Origin: CAYJIL01 sp964370235
GTDB lineage: Bacteria; Bacteroidota; Bacteroidia; Bacteroidales; Rikenellaceae
Assembly (NCBI GenBank): GCA_964370235.1
Contig: CAYJIL010000006.1
Span: forward strand, 1 to 39,191
Direction of reading: 5' to 3'
DNA length: 39,191 bases
Shown here: piece by piece, positions 1-7,510 of the stretch
How positions within the stretch are numbered: position 1 is the stretch's first letter
Layout: each line of letters starts with the position of its first letter
Notes under the pieces: generated by a model
The model's input: only the letters and a program-made list of their open reading frames with translations
Databases searched by the model: none
Told to the model about the DNA's origin: nothing
Position numbers and translations under genes: made by a program

Positions 1-29
1 CTATTATAATTTATGTGCAGTGCTTTGTG

Positions 30-734
30 CTAGAATTTAATGTAAAAATCCTTTGTTAGCTCCATATACTTATCGGTGTAGGTGCGCTTATTATCATAAG
101 CAATTGCTAGAGTTGTTGTAGTTACGTCTGTAATTTTTTCTTTTGAAAATTCGAGCAGCACACGTTTAACCCCTCGCCCTACTATTGGGCTAACATCTAG
201 CCTCTTGTTAACGTATAATCCACATTTTGCTGCTTCGACAATAAAAATGCCCGACTCTTGGTATGGGAATATTGCATAAAACCTACCATCATTGCACAGT
301 AGTTTTGCTACACCCGATGCTAGTTCGTCGTATGGTAGCGAGTCTGTATGCCGTGCCGTACTACGGCTCTCGCCCTCGGCTTTTTGTGAGTTGATAAAAT
401 ATGGAGGGTTAGATACTATCGTGTCGTACTTGTTGCTCGTACTATTGACAAATTCGCCAAACGGAGCCAGTAGCACACGTAGCTTACCTGACCATGGCGA
501 GCGAGAGAAATTCTCGGCAGCTTGCTCGGCTGCACTAGGGTCTATCTCTATTGCATCGACACTTTGTGCACCACGCTGTGCAGTCATTAGTGCTACTACG
601 CCCGTGCCTGTGCCAATATCTAGTACTTTGCCATTAGCGCCACACCAGCTACCTAGTAACACTCCATCGGTACCAACCTTCATGGCACATCGATCTTGTT
701 CTATTTCGAATTGTTTAAATTTAAATCCTCCCAT
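30..734 (-). CDS. trmN6: tRNA1(Val) (adenine-37-N6)-methyltransferase, TrmN6/YfiC family
   Basis: This is a predicted cytoplasmic SAM-dependent methyltransferase that would methylate N6 of A37 next to the anticodon of tRNA-Val. The 234-residue length is normal for the family. The SAM-binding motif DIGTGTG is at residues 39-45, an acidic ribose-binding segment (EID) at 63-65, and the N6-adenine methyltransferase signature NPPYF at 109-113. The N-terminal FKFKQFEIEQ...MKVGTDGVLLG segment is typical of YfiC proteins. The start codon at 734 touches the stop of the upstream gene, so it is the last visible gene of a minus-strand operon. The family assignment is firm; the exact tRNA target is inferred from the E. 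coli enzyme. Confidence 0.9.
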   Translation of the reverse strand: MGGFKFKQFEIEQDRCAMKVGTDGVLLGSWCGANGKVLDIGTGTGVVALMTAQRGAQSVDAIEIDPSAAEQAAENFSRSPWSGKLRVLLAPFGEFVNSTSNKYDTIVSNPPYFINSQKAEGESRSTARHTDSLPYDELASGVAKLLCNDGRFYAIFPYQESGIFIVEAAKCGLYVNKRLDVSPIVGRGVKRVLLEFSKEKITDVTTTTLAIAYDNKRTYTDKYMELTKDFYIKF

Positions 735-1507
735 TACAGAGCTTTGTTTATCCCTGCACCAAATAGTGCAAAATCATATTTTACTGGATCGTTTACATCG
801 AGCTGTCTTAGCGACCCTGTCACCTCTTCGACACTTCGCCAGTCGTTTTGTTTTCTTGTCAATAGCCCTAGTTCACGAGATATATTGCCACTGTGTACAT
901 CGAGTGGCAGATATAGAGCCGACGAAGGTATGTTTTTCCATAGCCCAAAATCGACCCCTTTGTTATCGCAACGCACCATCCAGCGCAGATACATATTTAT
1001 GCGCTTACAAGCCGCACCCTTGTCTATCGATGATAGGTGTTTGTGTACCCTATCTAGGTGTGGTAGCGAAAAGAATAACTTCCAAAACTCAGAAAGTACT
1101 ACTCTCATGTCGCCCGATTTAGCATAACTCTGCTCAAAGAAACAGCCTAATCCGCCGTTATTTTTATATATCGAACCAAGTGATTCAACAAAATAGTGAA
1201 GATCACCACCGTTGAATGTGCGATGTACATAGCCTAGTAGCCTATCTTTATCTTGCTGTGTAGAGTTTATGACAAAATCATATGGGCTGTTGTCCATAAC
1301 TTCCATCATGCGAGATGCACTCTTTACTATTGCTTTGCGATTACCCCACGCTATTGTCGATGCAAGAAAACCTGCAATCTCGATATCCTCGGCTCGCTCA
1401 TAGCGATGGGGTATCGAGATTGGGTCATCCTCGATGAACGATGGAGAGTTAAAACGCTCAAACAGTTCGTCTAAAAGTTCCTTATGTTTTAATGCTTGAC
1501 TATTCAT
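734..1507 (-). CDS. TIGR02757/DUF2400 family protein, function unknown
   Basis: This is a 257-residue soluble protein without a signal peptide. I recognise the Bacteroidetes-wide TIGR02757 (DUF2400) family from the segment around residues 40-57 (DIEIAGFLASTIAWGNRKAI), the central CKRINMYLRWMVR segment, LYLPLDVHSG, and the C-terminal FALFGAGIN. The central segments resemble helix-hairpin-helix DNA-repair folds, but I cannot assign an enzymatic role from sequence. Its start overlaps the end of the ABC ATPase gene by 8 bases and its stop abuts trmN6, which indicates translational coupling. No missing segments or frameshift are visible. Confidence 0.85.
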   Translation of the reverse strand: MNSQALKHKELLDELFERFNSPSFIEDDPISIPHRYERAEDIEIAGFLASTIAWGNRKAIVKSASRMMEVMDNSPYDFVINSTQQDKDRLLGYVHRTFNGGDLHYFVESLGSIYKNNGGLGCFFEQSYAKSGDMRVVLSEFWKLFFSLPHLDRVHKHLSSIDKGAACKRINMYLRWMVRCDNKGVDFGLWKNIPSSALYLPLDVHSGNISRELGLLTRKQNDWRSVEEVTGSLRQLDVNDPVKYDFALFGAGINKAL

Positions 1508-2156
1508 CTACTATTGTTCCGTCTATTATCTCAATGCGCCTATCGCTCATTGCTGCAAGCGAATCGTCATGTGTTACAATTACTACTGTTAAATCAAATC
1601 GATCTCTGAGTGTAAAGAATAAATCGTGTAGCTGCTCTCGGTTTTTTGAATCGAGATTACCCGAGGGCTCATCGGCAAAAAGCACCTTTGGTGAGTTTAT
1701 TAGTGCACGTGCAACTGCAACTCTTTGTTGTTCGCCACCCGATAGCTCTTTGGGCTTGTGAGTGAGCCTATCGCCTAGCCCTAGCATCTCTAGCAGCTCT
1801 TTAGCCTTTGCCTCGACCTCTTTTTTGTCTCTACCTGCCAAATAACCCGGAATCGAAACATTTTCTACTGCCGTAAATTCTCCTAGCAAAAGGTGCGCTT
1901 GAAACACAAAACCTATGTCGCTATTGCGAAACTTGCAAAGCTCGTTTTGTGATAGTGTTGTAATGTCTCGCCCCGATATGCTAACGCTCCCTTTGTCGGC
2001 ATCGAGTAGGCTACCCATGATTTGAAGTAGAGTACTCTTGCCTGCACCACTGGGGCCAACAATCGAGATAACCTCGCCTTTTGTTATGTCGAGGTTTACG
2101 CCCTTTAGTACACTTACTGTACCAAAGCTCTTTTCTACACCACGAAGTTTAATCAT
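1500..2156 (-). CDS. LolD-type ABC transporter ATP-binding protein
   Basis: This 218-residue ATPase should power an inner-membrane ABC complex of the MacB/LolCDE class, most likely lipoprotein release towards the outer membrane. Walker A is GPSGAGKST at residues 34-42, the Q-loop lies in VFQAHLL near 84-90, the ABC signature LSGGEQQR is at 138-145, Walker B VLFADEP at 158-164, and the switch histidine in VTHDD near 193-197. The phrase ADEPSGNLDS is typical of LolD/FtsE-like ATPases. No permease partner (LolC/E, FtsX) is encoded next to it, so the substrate is inferred from family similarity only. It overlaps the downstream gene by 8 bases. Confidence 0.85.
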   Translation of the reverse strand: MIKLRGVEKSFGTVSVLKGVNLDITKGEVISIVGPSGAGKSTLLQIMGSLLDADKGSVSISGRDITTLSQNELCKFRNSDIGFVFQAHLLLGEFTAVENVSIPGYLAGRDKKEVEAKAKELLEMLGLGDRLTHKPKELSGGEQQRVAVARALINSPKVLFADEPSGNLDSKNREQLHDLFFTLRDRFDLTVVIVTHDDSLAAMSDRRIEIIDGTIVDE

Positions 2157-2183
2157 ATAATTTCTTATTATAAGGTAGCTGAT

Positions 2184-3881
2184 TTAGTTTTGTTTGCTTT
2201 CTAGTTCGGCAATAACATCGTTTGCTCTCGATATTGCTTGGTGTATATTGCTGCAAATATTTGTTGCCCCTACAATATCGGTAATTTTGCCGCTATTTAG
2301 GCTTGTTGTTAGGTTTTTTGATACGCCAGACAAGATTATATGTGTTCCTGCGCTAATCGAGCTATTACATAGGTTCTTTAGGTTGTGAATACCGGTTGAA
2401 TCGATGAATGGAACTTTGCGCATGCGTATTATTCTAACTTTTGGTTTGTCGTGTGTTCTGCGAGCTATCTCTGCAAACTTGGATGCTACACCAAAAAACA
2501 GAGGGCCACTTATTTCGTAAACTTCGATACCGCTACCAAGTTCGAGCTCTTTGCTCTCGCCAGCATCGGGGTCGTCGCTACTAAGCACACCCTTTGTTGC
2601 AACTGTCACTGTGCTAACTGCCGATATGCGGCGAATAAATAGCACAATTGCAAGCAGTACTCCCACCTGAATTGCGATGGTTAAATCTAACACCACTGTA
2701 AGTACTAGCGTAGTTAGTAGCACTGCCACTTCGGCCTTCTCGGCACGAAGTAGTGCTTTAACACTTCGCCACTCACTCATGTTGTATGATACTACCACCA
2801 ATATACCTGCAAGTGTCGCCATTGGAATAAGGCTCGATAACGAACCCAAAAACAATAACATTGCTAGCAGTACCAAAGCGTGTACTACTGCCGATATTGG
2901 TGTGCGACCACCGTTGTTAATGTTGGTCATTGTGCGTGCAATTGCTCCCGTAGCGGGTATGCCTCCAAATATTGGTGATATTATGTTTGCTATTCCTTGC
3001 CCTATTAGCTCGCTGTTTGAGTCGTGACTATCGCCACTAACACCATCGGCTACGGTTGCCGATAGTAGCGACTCAATTGCTCCTAGTAGTGCTATTGTGA
3101 TAGCTGCCGAGAATAGCATTTTGATTTTTTCGAAGCTCAGATCGAGCCCCTCGGGTGCTGGCATCGATGCCGATATTGTAAACCTATCGCCAATGGTCTC
3201 TACCATATCTACCCCTGCATAGGTGCGTGCAGCCCATGCAACGGCAGTGGTAACTATTATTGCAATGAGCGAGCCGGGTATTTTTTTAGAGATCTTGGGC
3301 ATGTAAACAATCATTAGAATTGTTGCCACACCAAAGGCAAGCGACCACAGGTTAACTGTGCCTAGGCTCTGGGCATAGGTCGCCCACTGCTCAACGGCAC
3401 CCGATGGTAGCGAAGTAATCTCTAAACCCAAAAAATCTTTTACTTGAGTTGTAAATATTGTGATAGCAATTCCCGAAGTAAAACCCACAACAATGGGGTA
3501 GGGTATATATTTTATGATAGTGCCTATTTTTAGCGCACCCATCAAAAGCAGCATAATTCCTGCAATAAAGGTGGCTATTGCCAAGCCCTCGACCCCAAAT
3601 TTTTCGACTATGCCATATACAATTACAATGAATGCGCCCGTAGGCCCAGTTACTTGTAGCTTGCTGCCACCAAGTAGTGCTGCCACGAATCCCGCTACAA
3701 TTGCAGTGGTGATACCTTGCTCGGGAGACACGCCGCTCGCAATTCCAAATGCAATGGCAAGTGGTAGGGCAACAATTGCCACAATCACTCCCGACATAAT
3801 ATCTTTAGATAGCGACTCTTTGTTGTAGTTTTTGAGCGAGTCGATAATTGCTGGGCGGTACTCTATCTTAGGCAGCTTCAT
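2184..3881 (-). CDS. SulP-family anion transporter with C-terminal STAS domain
   Basis: This is an inner-membrane SLC26/SulP secondary transporter for sulfate, bicarbonate or a related anion; the substrate cannot be told from sequence. The 565 residues match the family. Residues from about 25 to 420 are strongly hydrophobic membrane helices, beginning with MSGVIVAIVALPLAIAFGIA and followed by VTGPTGAFIVIV, a typical SulP segment. The cytoplasmic STAS domain occupies roughly 440-560 and carries the DSTG motif at 494-497, where Ser495 is the residue corresponding to the phosphorylatable serine of anti-sigma-factor-antagonist folds. The gene lies 8 bases downstream of the DUF4293 gene and 27 bases upstream of the ATPase gene, all co-directional. 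Confidence 0.92.
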   Translation of the reverse strand: MKLPKIEYRPAIIDSLKNYNKESLSKDIMSGVIVAIVALPLAIAFGIASGVSPEQGITTAIVAGFVAALLGGSKLQVTGPTGAFIVIVYGIVEKFGVEGLAIATFIAGIMLLLMGALKIGTIIKYIPYPIVVGFTSGIAITIFTTQVKDFLGLEITSLPSGAVEQWATYAQSLGTVNLWSLAFGVATILMIVYMPKISKKIPGSLIAIIVTTAVAWAARTYAGVDMVETIGDRFTISASMPAPEGLDLSFEKIKMLFSAAITIALLGAIESLLSATVADGVSGDSHDSNSELIGQGIANIISPIFGGIPATGAIARTMTNINNGGRTPISAVVHALVLLAMLLFLGSLSSLIPMATLAGILVVVSYNMSEWRSVKALLRAEKAEVAVLLTTLVLTVVLDLTIAIQVGVLLAIVLFIRRISAVSTVTVATKGVLSSDDPDAGESKELELGSGIEVYEISGPLFFGVASKFAEIARRTHDKPKVRIIRMRKVPFIDSTGIHNLKNLCNSSISAGTHIILSGVSKNLTTSLNSGKITDIVGATNICSNIHQAISRANDVIAELESKQN

Positions 3882-3889
3882 TGTGTGTG

Positions 3890-4390
3890 TTATCTTATGC
3901 GGTTGCTATTTAGCGATCTGATTGACATTTCGTCTCTAATTACACCACGAAATGCAAGATATGTCAATATTATAGATACTAGCGGAAATACATCGCTCAC
4001 CGAATATGTAAGGGGAGTAACTTCGCCCTCTAGTGATGCCGTAAAGCCTTGTGCTAGCATAATGTAGTAGCCAATAAAAATTTGAACACCTAGCGACATA
4101 ATCATCGAGATAAAACATAGTCTCACTTGTAGCATGCGGTGGCGATATAGAAATATTGTAAAGAACGAAATAACAAGATTTATAACCATAAGTACTCCCA
4201 TGTACGCTGTCGATAGAATATCCGAAATATCGACACCTGCCATTTTACCCTCTATGCCAAAAGGCATTAGTTTAAATATTTGGGTGTTTTCGCCGCCTAG
4301 TGTTTCGAACGAGAAAATAGGATTAAACAACATGATTGTCATTAGGATAGTTGCCGCAAGTAGGTATAAAGTTTGTATGCGCTGAATCAT
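3890..4390 (-). CDS. DUF4293 family membrane protein
   Basis: This is a 166-residue integral membrane protein with four predicted helices, near residues 6-23, 55-80, 86-112 and 132-148. The start MIQRIQTLYLLAA and the segment following FNPIFSF are characteristic of DUF4293, a Bacteroidetes-restricted family of unknown function. It is the first gene of the minus-strand operon, 36 bases after a TATATTTG -7 box. The C-terminus ends in a short basic tail (RSLNSNRIR). I cannot propose a specific activity. Confidence 0.85.
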   Translation of the reverse strand: MIQRIQTLYLLAATILMTIMLFNPIFSFETLGGENTQIFKLMPFGIEGKMAGVDISDILSTAYMGVLMVINLVISFFTIFLYRHRMLQVRLCFISMIMSLGVQIFIGYYIMLAQGFTASLEGEVTPLTYSVSDVFPLVSIILTYLAFRGVIRDEMSIRSLNSNRIR

Positions 4391-4427
4391 AAACGTTACT
4401 TTTATTGGTTTTTAAATTAATAAGCCA

Positions 4428-4435
4428 CAAATATA
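4428..4435 (-). promoter_or_regulatory. Bacteroidetes -7 box for the DUF4293-trmN6 operon
   Basis: Read on the minus strand the sequence is TATATTTG, a perfect TAnnTTTG -7 element about 38 bases before the DUF4293 start codon. No convincing TTTG -33 element lies 19-21 bases upstream, so strength is uncertain. Confidence 0.5.
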
Positions 4436-4544
4436 TGAAAAATTTTTATCATATTTGCACCTTGTCGACAGGGCGTGTAGAGAGGGGGAGATAAAAAAAA
4501 TGCTCTTTTTTCGAGTATATTTTTTTATTTGTCAAAATCTTTCC

Positions 4545-4552
4545 TATATTTG
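4545..4552 (+). promoter_or_regulatory. -7 box of the rpmH promoter
   Basis: TATATTTG matches TAnnTTTG and lies 44 bases upstream of the rpmH start. A TTTG at 4528-4531 is too close to be a standard -33 element. This leader also separates rpmH from the divergent DUF4293 operon. Confidence 0.55.
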
Positions 4553-4596
4553 CACTCTCAAAATAGAGTTGACAACAATTAAATTTATATAACGCC

Positions 4597-4755
4597 ATGA
4601 CAAAAAGAACTTTCCAGCCTTCTCAGCGCAAAAGAAGAAACAAGCACGGTTTCCGTGAGAGAATGGCAACTGCCAACGGCCGTAAGGTTTTGGCTGCAAG
4701 ACGTGCAAAAGGTAGAAAAAAATTGACAGTATCTGACGAGCTAAGACATCGTTAA
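4597..4755 (+). CDS. rpmH: 50S ribosomal protein L34
   Basis: This 52-residue, highly basic protein is a small component of the large ribosomal subunit. It begins MTKRTFQPSQRKRRNKHGFR and continues with the L34 hallmark of a GRKVLAARRAKGRKKL segment; the Bacteroidetes-type C-terminus is VSDELRHR. The length is typical for this phylum. It is transcribed alone: a -7 box lies upstream and a strong intrinsic terminator follows 45 bases after the stop. Unlike in many other phyla, rnpA is not adjacent. Confidence 0.98.
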   Translation: MTKRTFQPSQRKRRNKHGFRERMATANGRKVLAARRAKGRKKLTVSDELRHR

Positions 4756-4800
4756 TCACTGCCCACTTGTATGAGTGGAATGTGTACTGCATAGAAATAG

Positions 4801-4834
4801 GGCTGCAATCTCTTTTGAGATTTGCAGCCTTTTT
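4801..4834 (+). terminator. Intrinsic terminator of rpmH
   Basis: GGCTGCAATCTC pairs with GAGATTTGCAGCC (one bulged base) around a TTTT loop and is followed by a run of Ts. It ends rpmH transcription before the pfkA promoter. Confidence 0.85.
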
Positions 4835-4886
4835 CTATTTGTCGAAATGCTTTCGCAATATTTTATTAACACAAAACTAACATTTG

Positions 4887-4920
4887 TTGTAAGACCATTA
4901 AAAAATTATCACTATTTTTG
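4887..4920 (+). promoter_or_regulatory. Candidate pfkA promoter
   Basis: TTG at 4887-4889 and TATTTTTG (TAnnTTTG) at 4913-4920 are separated by 23 bases, slightly longer than the usual 19-21. Its position argues against any pfkA start codon upstream of about 4925. Confidence 0.5.
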
Positions 4921-4957
4921 TCGTAGTTTTACTATGTTAGGTAAAAAAGGGAAGATT

Positions 4958-5941
4958 ATGATGCATCAAATTAAAACAATAGGTATTCTTACCTCTGGTG
5001 GCGACTCACCGGGTATGAATGCGGCAATTCGTGCCGTAACTCGTGCGGCAATCTATAATAACTTCAAGGTGAAGGGTATTTATAGAGGTTACAAAGGTCT
5101 AGTAACGGGTGAAATAGCAGAGTTTAAAACTCAGAATGTGAGTAATATCATCCATCAGGGTGGTACTATTCTAAAGACTGCTAGATGTCAAGAGTTCACA
5201 ACGGTTGAGGGGCGAAAAATTGCTCACGAAACTATCAAGAAAGAGAAGATTGACGCGCTAGTGGTAATTGGTGGCGATGGTTCTTTGACCGGAGCACGCA
5301 TTTTTGCGCAGGAGTACAATCTACCAGTGGTGGGTATGCCAGGTACTATCGACAACGATTTGTTTGGAACCGACACTACAATTGGTTACGATACTGCTCT
5401 TAATACAATCATGGATGCAGTAGATAAAATTCGTGATACAGCATCATCGCACGAGAGACTATTCTTTATAGAGGTGATGGGGCGCAATGCTGGTTTCCTT
5501 GCTCTAAATGGCGCAATTGCTACGGGTGCCGAGGCTGCTATCATTCCAGAGATTGCAACCGAGGTAGATCAGCTTACAGACCTAATTAAAAACGGCTTTA
5601 GAAAGAGCAAAAATAGTAGTATCGTGCTAGTTGCCGAGAGCGAGCTAACGGGCGGTGCTATGGGGCTTTCTGAGCGTGTTAAGAAGGAGTATCCCGAGTT
5701 CGATGTGCGTGTAACAATTCTTGGCCATATTCAGCGTGGTGGTTCACCAACGGCTAATGACCGCATTCTTGCTTCGAGAATGGGTGAGGCGGCTGTTAAT
5801 GCCCTAATAGAGGGGCAGCGCAATGTGATGGTTGGTATTCAGAACGACAATATCGTTTATATTCCGTTCTCAAAGGCTATTCGCAAGGATAAACCAATCA
5901 ATCCAGATCTTCAGAATACGGTAAAGATTCTATCTATATAA
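4958..5941 (+). CDS. pfkA: ATP-dependent 6-phosphofructokinase
   Basis: This glycolytic enzyme phosphorylates fructose 6-phosphate to fructose 1,6-bisphosphate in the cytoplasm. The reading frame is open back to 4775, but that extension crosses a terminator and the promoter; starting at ATG 4958 (or 4961) gives 327 residues, the normal family length, with MMHQIKTIGILTSGGDSPGM at the N-terminus. The nucleotide-binding GGDGS motif carries glycine where pyrophosphate-dependent enzymes carry aspartate, and PGTIDND has G where PPi enzymes have K, so ATP is the predicted donor. The catalytic TIDND and the MGRNAGFLAL and GGSPTANDR motifs are intact. It is monocistronic, with a clear terminator downstream. 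Confidence 0.95.
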   Translation: MMHQIKTIGILTSGGDSPGMNAAIRAVTRAAIYNNFKVKGIYRGYKGLVTGEIAEFKTQNVSNIIHQGGTILKTARCQEFTTVEGRKIAHETIKKEKIDALVVIGGDGSLTGARIFAQEYNLPVVGMPGTIDNDLFGTDTTIGYDTALNTIMDAVDKIRDTASSHERLFFIEVMGRNAGFLALNGAIATGAEAAIIPEIATEVDQLTDLIKNGFRKSKNSSIVLVAESELTGGAMGLSERVKKEYPEFDVRVTILGHIQRGGSPTANDRILASRMGEAAVNALIEGQRNVMVGIQNDNIVYIPFSKAIRKDKPINPDLQNTVKILSI

Positions 5942-5966
5942 TAGAGCAATAAAACAAGATATAAAG

Positions 5967-6010
5967 CAGGTGAGGCTGTCTCAAATTTTAGAGATAGCCC
6001 CATCTGTTTT
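5967..6010 (+). terminator. Intrinsic terminator of pfkA
   Basis: A 16-position stem (5967-5982 with 5991-6006) contains one A-C mismatch and two G-T pairs around the loop AAATTTTA, and is followed by TTTT. It lies 25 bases after the pfkA stop. Confidence 0.8.
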
Positions 6011-6349
6011 GTGTTTGTAAATAGCCATAACTTAACCGTTTGTGGTACTAAAGGTTATTTTTTTTGATAGATGTACAACAAAAAAATAATTATCAAAATT
6101 GCTATATTTTATTTGCAATGGAGTTAAAAATCAAAAGTAGCTTACAAAAATATATTCATGATCTAATATTTAGTTGCATATCACCATCATGTATTGGTTT
6201 GAAGCGAAACTTGTGAGGTGGTAATAATTTTGCAATATCTAAAAGGTTGCTTATATTGCAGTGTGTTTTTTGTGTTAAGTAACACTTTTTATTTTTATTT
6301 TGTGTGCCAATTTGGTTGCCAAAATAGCTAGTTCTTTATGTATGGGTAT

Positions 6350-6378
6350 AAAAAAACTCACCCCTAAAAAGAGGTGAG
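6350..6378 (-). terminator. Intrinsic terminator of the cold-shock gene
   Basis: On the minus strand CTCACC pairs with GGTGAG around a ten-base loop and is followed by at least six Ts. It lies about 50 bases downstream of the cold-shock gene stop. Confidence 0.8.
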
Positions 6379-6430
6379 CAGCGCTTGAGCTTATTTAAGT
6401 CGAGTTAAGATTATATTTTGAAAATATAAA

Positions 6431-6631
6431 CTATTCAACCACTGTAACATTGACAGCTTGTGGTCCTTTTTTACCATCTTCAAGGTCAAACATTACGTTT
6501 TGATCTTGCTCTAGGCCGCGGAAACCGTCTTTGTTAATTCCTGTGTAATGTACGAATACATCACCATTTTGCTCAGTCGTGATGAAGCCATAACCTTTAG
6601 CTGCATCAAACCATTTTACTGTACCATTCAT
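6431..6631 (-). CDS. Cold-shock domain protein, CspA family
   Basis: This 66-residue single-domain OB-fold protein binds single-stranded RNA/DNA and acts as an RNA chaperone. The start MNGTVKWFDAAKGYGFI carries RNP1 (KGYGFI) and is followed by RNP2 (DVFVHY), with the conserved aromatic residues present. The length is typical. It has its own well-formed promoter at 6665-6694 and its own terminator, and a 5' leader of roughly 25-30 bases. It is transcribed divergently from the redox-sensor pair. Which member of the family it is, and whether it is cold-induced, cannot be read from sequence. Confidence 0.95.
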   Translation of the reverse strand: MNGTVKWFDAAKGYGFITTEQNGDVFVHYTGINKDGFRGLEQDQNVMFDLEDGKKGPQAVNVTVVE

Positions 6632-6664
6632 GATATAAAACTTAAAAAGAATAAATAATTAATA

Positions 6665-6694
6665 CAAAGGAAGTCTAAATTTTGAAATAAACAA
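6665..6694 (-). promoter_or_regulatory. Promoter of the cold-shock gene
   Basis: On the minus strand TTG (6692-6694) and TTCCTTTG (6665-6672, close to TAnnTTTG) are separated by exactly 19 bases, the standard Bacteroidetes spacing. It lies 33 bases before the start codon. Confidence 0.65.
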
Positions 6695-6730
6695 GTGGTT
6701 TAGCCAAAAAAAAATATAAATTTTTCTAAA

Positions 6731-7507
6731 ATGGTGAAATTTTTTGATGTAAATAACCGTTTATGCAGTAAGTGTGAGAGTTGTGTTAGACGTTGTCCTA
6801 CCAATGCTATTGGTAGTGTAAATGGTTTAATGACAATTGATTATGATAAATGCTTGGCTTGCGGGACGTGCTTTAAAGTGTGCCCCGAGAGTGCTGTTGT
6901 GATTAATATTCCCGTTGCAGAAATTAAGAATAGTTTTTCTTTGGCAAAAAGAGCAAATGAGCTTACAAAAAAGCTAGAAACTTTAGTTGTTGAGAATAAA
7001 ACAATGAAGGAATCTTTGAAGAGTGCTCAGAACACACTTGTGTCGGTTGTCGAAAAATTACCACTGCCCATAGTTGCGGTTGGTCGTGACAATCGCATCA
7101 ATTTTTGTAATGAAAAATTTGCCAACTACGCTGCCTATGCAATTGCAAAAGCAGAACTTGCTCCTCGCACCCTTGTGGGTATGGATGTGAGCCTAGTTGT
7201 TGGTGACCATATAGCTAGCCATATCACAACTTCGATAACACATAGTGCCGATGTTTCAAACGTTGATGTTTCTTCTCCGTTTGGTTCAAAAATGAGTCTT
7301 TCGGTATATCACATTCGCCGAGGCGAGTTTTCTCTTGCTGTATTTAGAGATTTGTATGATACTCAACTCCTAAAAGAAGAGATCGAAGAGCGCATACACG
7401 CTGTTATCGACCGACAAATGGCAATGATTCAAAATATTGGTTCGCTTTTGGGCGAGGAGACAAGCCATAGTACCAAAATCCTAAACTCGGTGATTAAATC
7501 TTTGTAG
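6731..7507 (+). CDS. 2x[4Fe-4S] ferredoxin-PAS protein, hydrogenase-sensor-like without H-cluster domain
   Basis: This 258-residue cytoplasmic protein has a bacterial-ferredoxin domain with two complete cluster motifs: cysteines 12, 15, 18, 22 and 41, 44, 47, 51. A charged helix (about 66-108) follows, then a PAS domain (about 104-206, LPLPIVAVGRDNRINFCNEKF), and a helical tail whose RQMAMIQNIGSLLGEE resembles the end of sensory group-C [FeFe]-hydrogenases as I remember them. Those proteins carry an H-cluster domain between ferredoxin and PAS; it is absent here. Three bases separate it from the SpoIIE-type phosphatase, the usual partner of such sensors. I infer a redox sensor controlling that phosphatase; which signal it reads is unknown. 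Confidence 0.8.
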   Translation: MVKFFDVNNRLCSKCESCVRRCPTNAIGSVNGLMTIDYDKCLACGTCFKVCPESAVVINIPVAEIKNSFSLAKRANELTKKLETLVVENKTMKESLKSAQNTLVSVVEKLPLPIVAVGRDNRINFCNEKFANYAAYAIAKAELAPRTLVGMDVSLVVGDHIASHITTSITHSADVSNVDVSSPFGSKMSLSVYHIRRGEFSLAVFRDLYDTQLLKEEIEERIHAVIDRQMAMIQNIGSLLGEETSHSTKILNSVIKSL

Positions 7508-7510
7508 GTT

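Larger units (their letters stand above)
5942..6430. other. Intergenic stretch between convergent pfkA and the cold-shock gene
   Basis: These 489 bases hold the pfkA terminator (5967-6010) and the cold-shock-gene terminator (6350-6378). Between them lie two weaker plus-strand hairpin/T-run candidates: TAACC/GGTTA at 6033-6057 followed by eight Ts, and GTGTT-AAGT-AACAC at 6272-6285 followed by five Ts. A 32-codon reading frame runs from ATG 6118 to TGA 6216, but I have no homology for it. A short transcript or small RNA is possible; nothing else is visible. Confidence 0.4.

Noticed and set aside
292..1122. 276-codon open frame on the plus strand
   Set aside because: It is antisense to trmN6 and the TIGR02757 gene, both with strong family motifs; the translation has no recognisable domain.
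4775..4957. N-terminal extension of PfkA
   Set aside because: The extension runs through the rpmH terminator and the pfkA promoter, and the remaining protein already has full family length.
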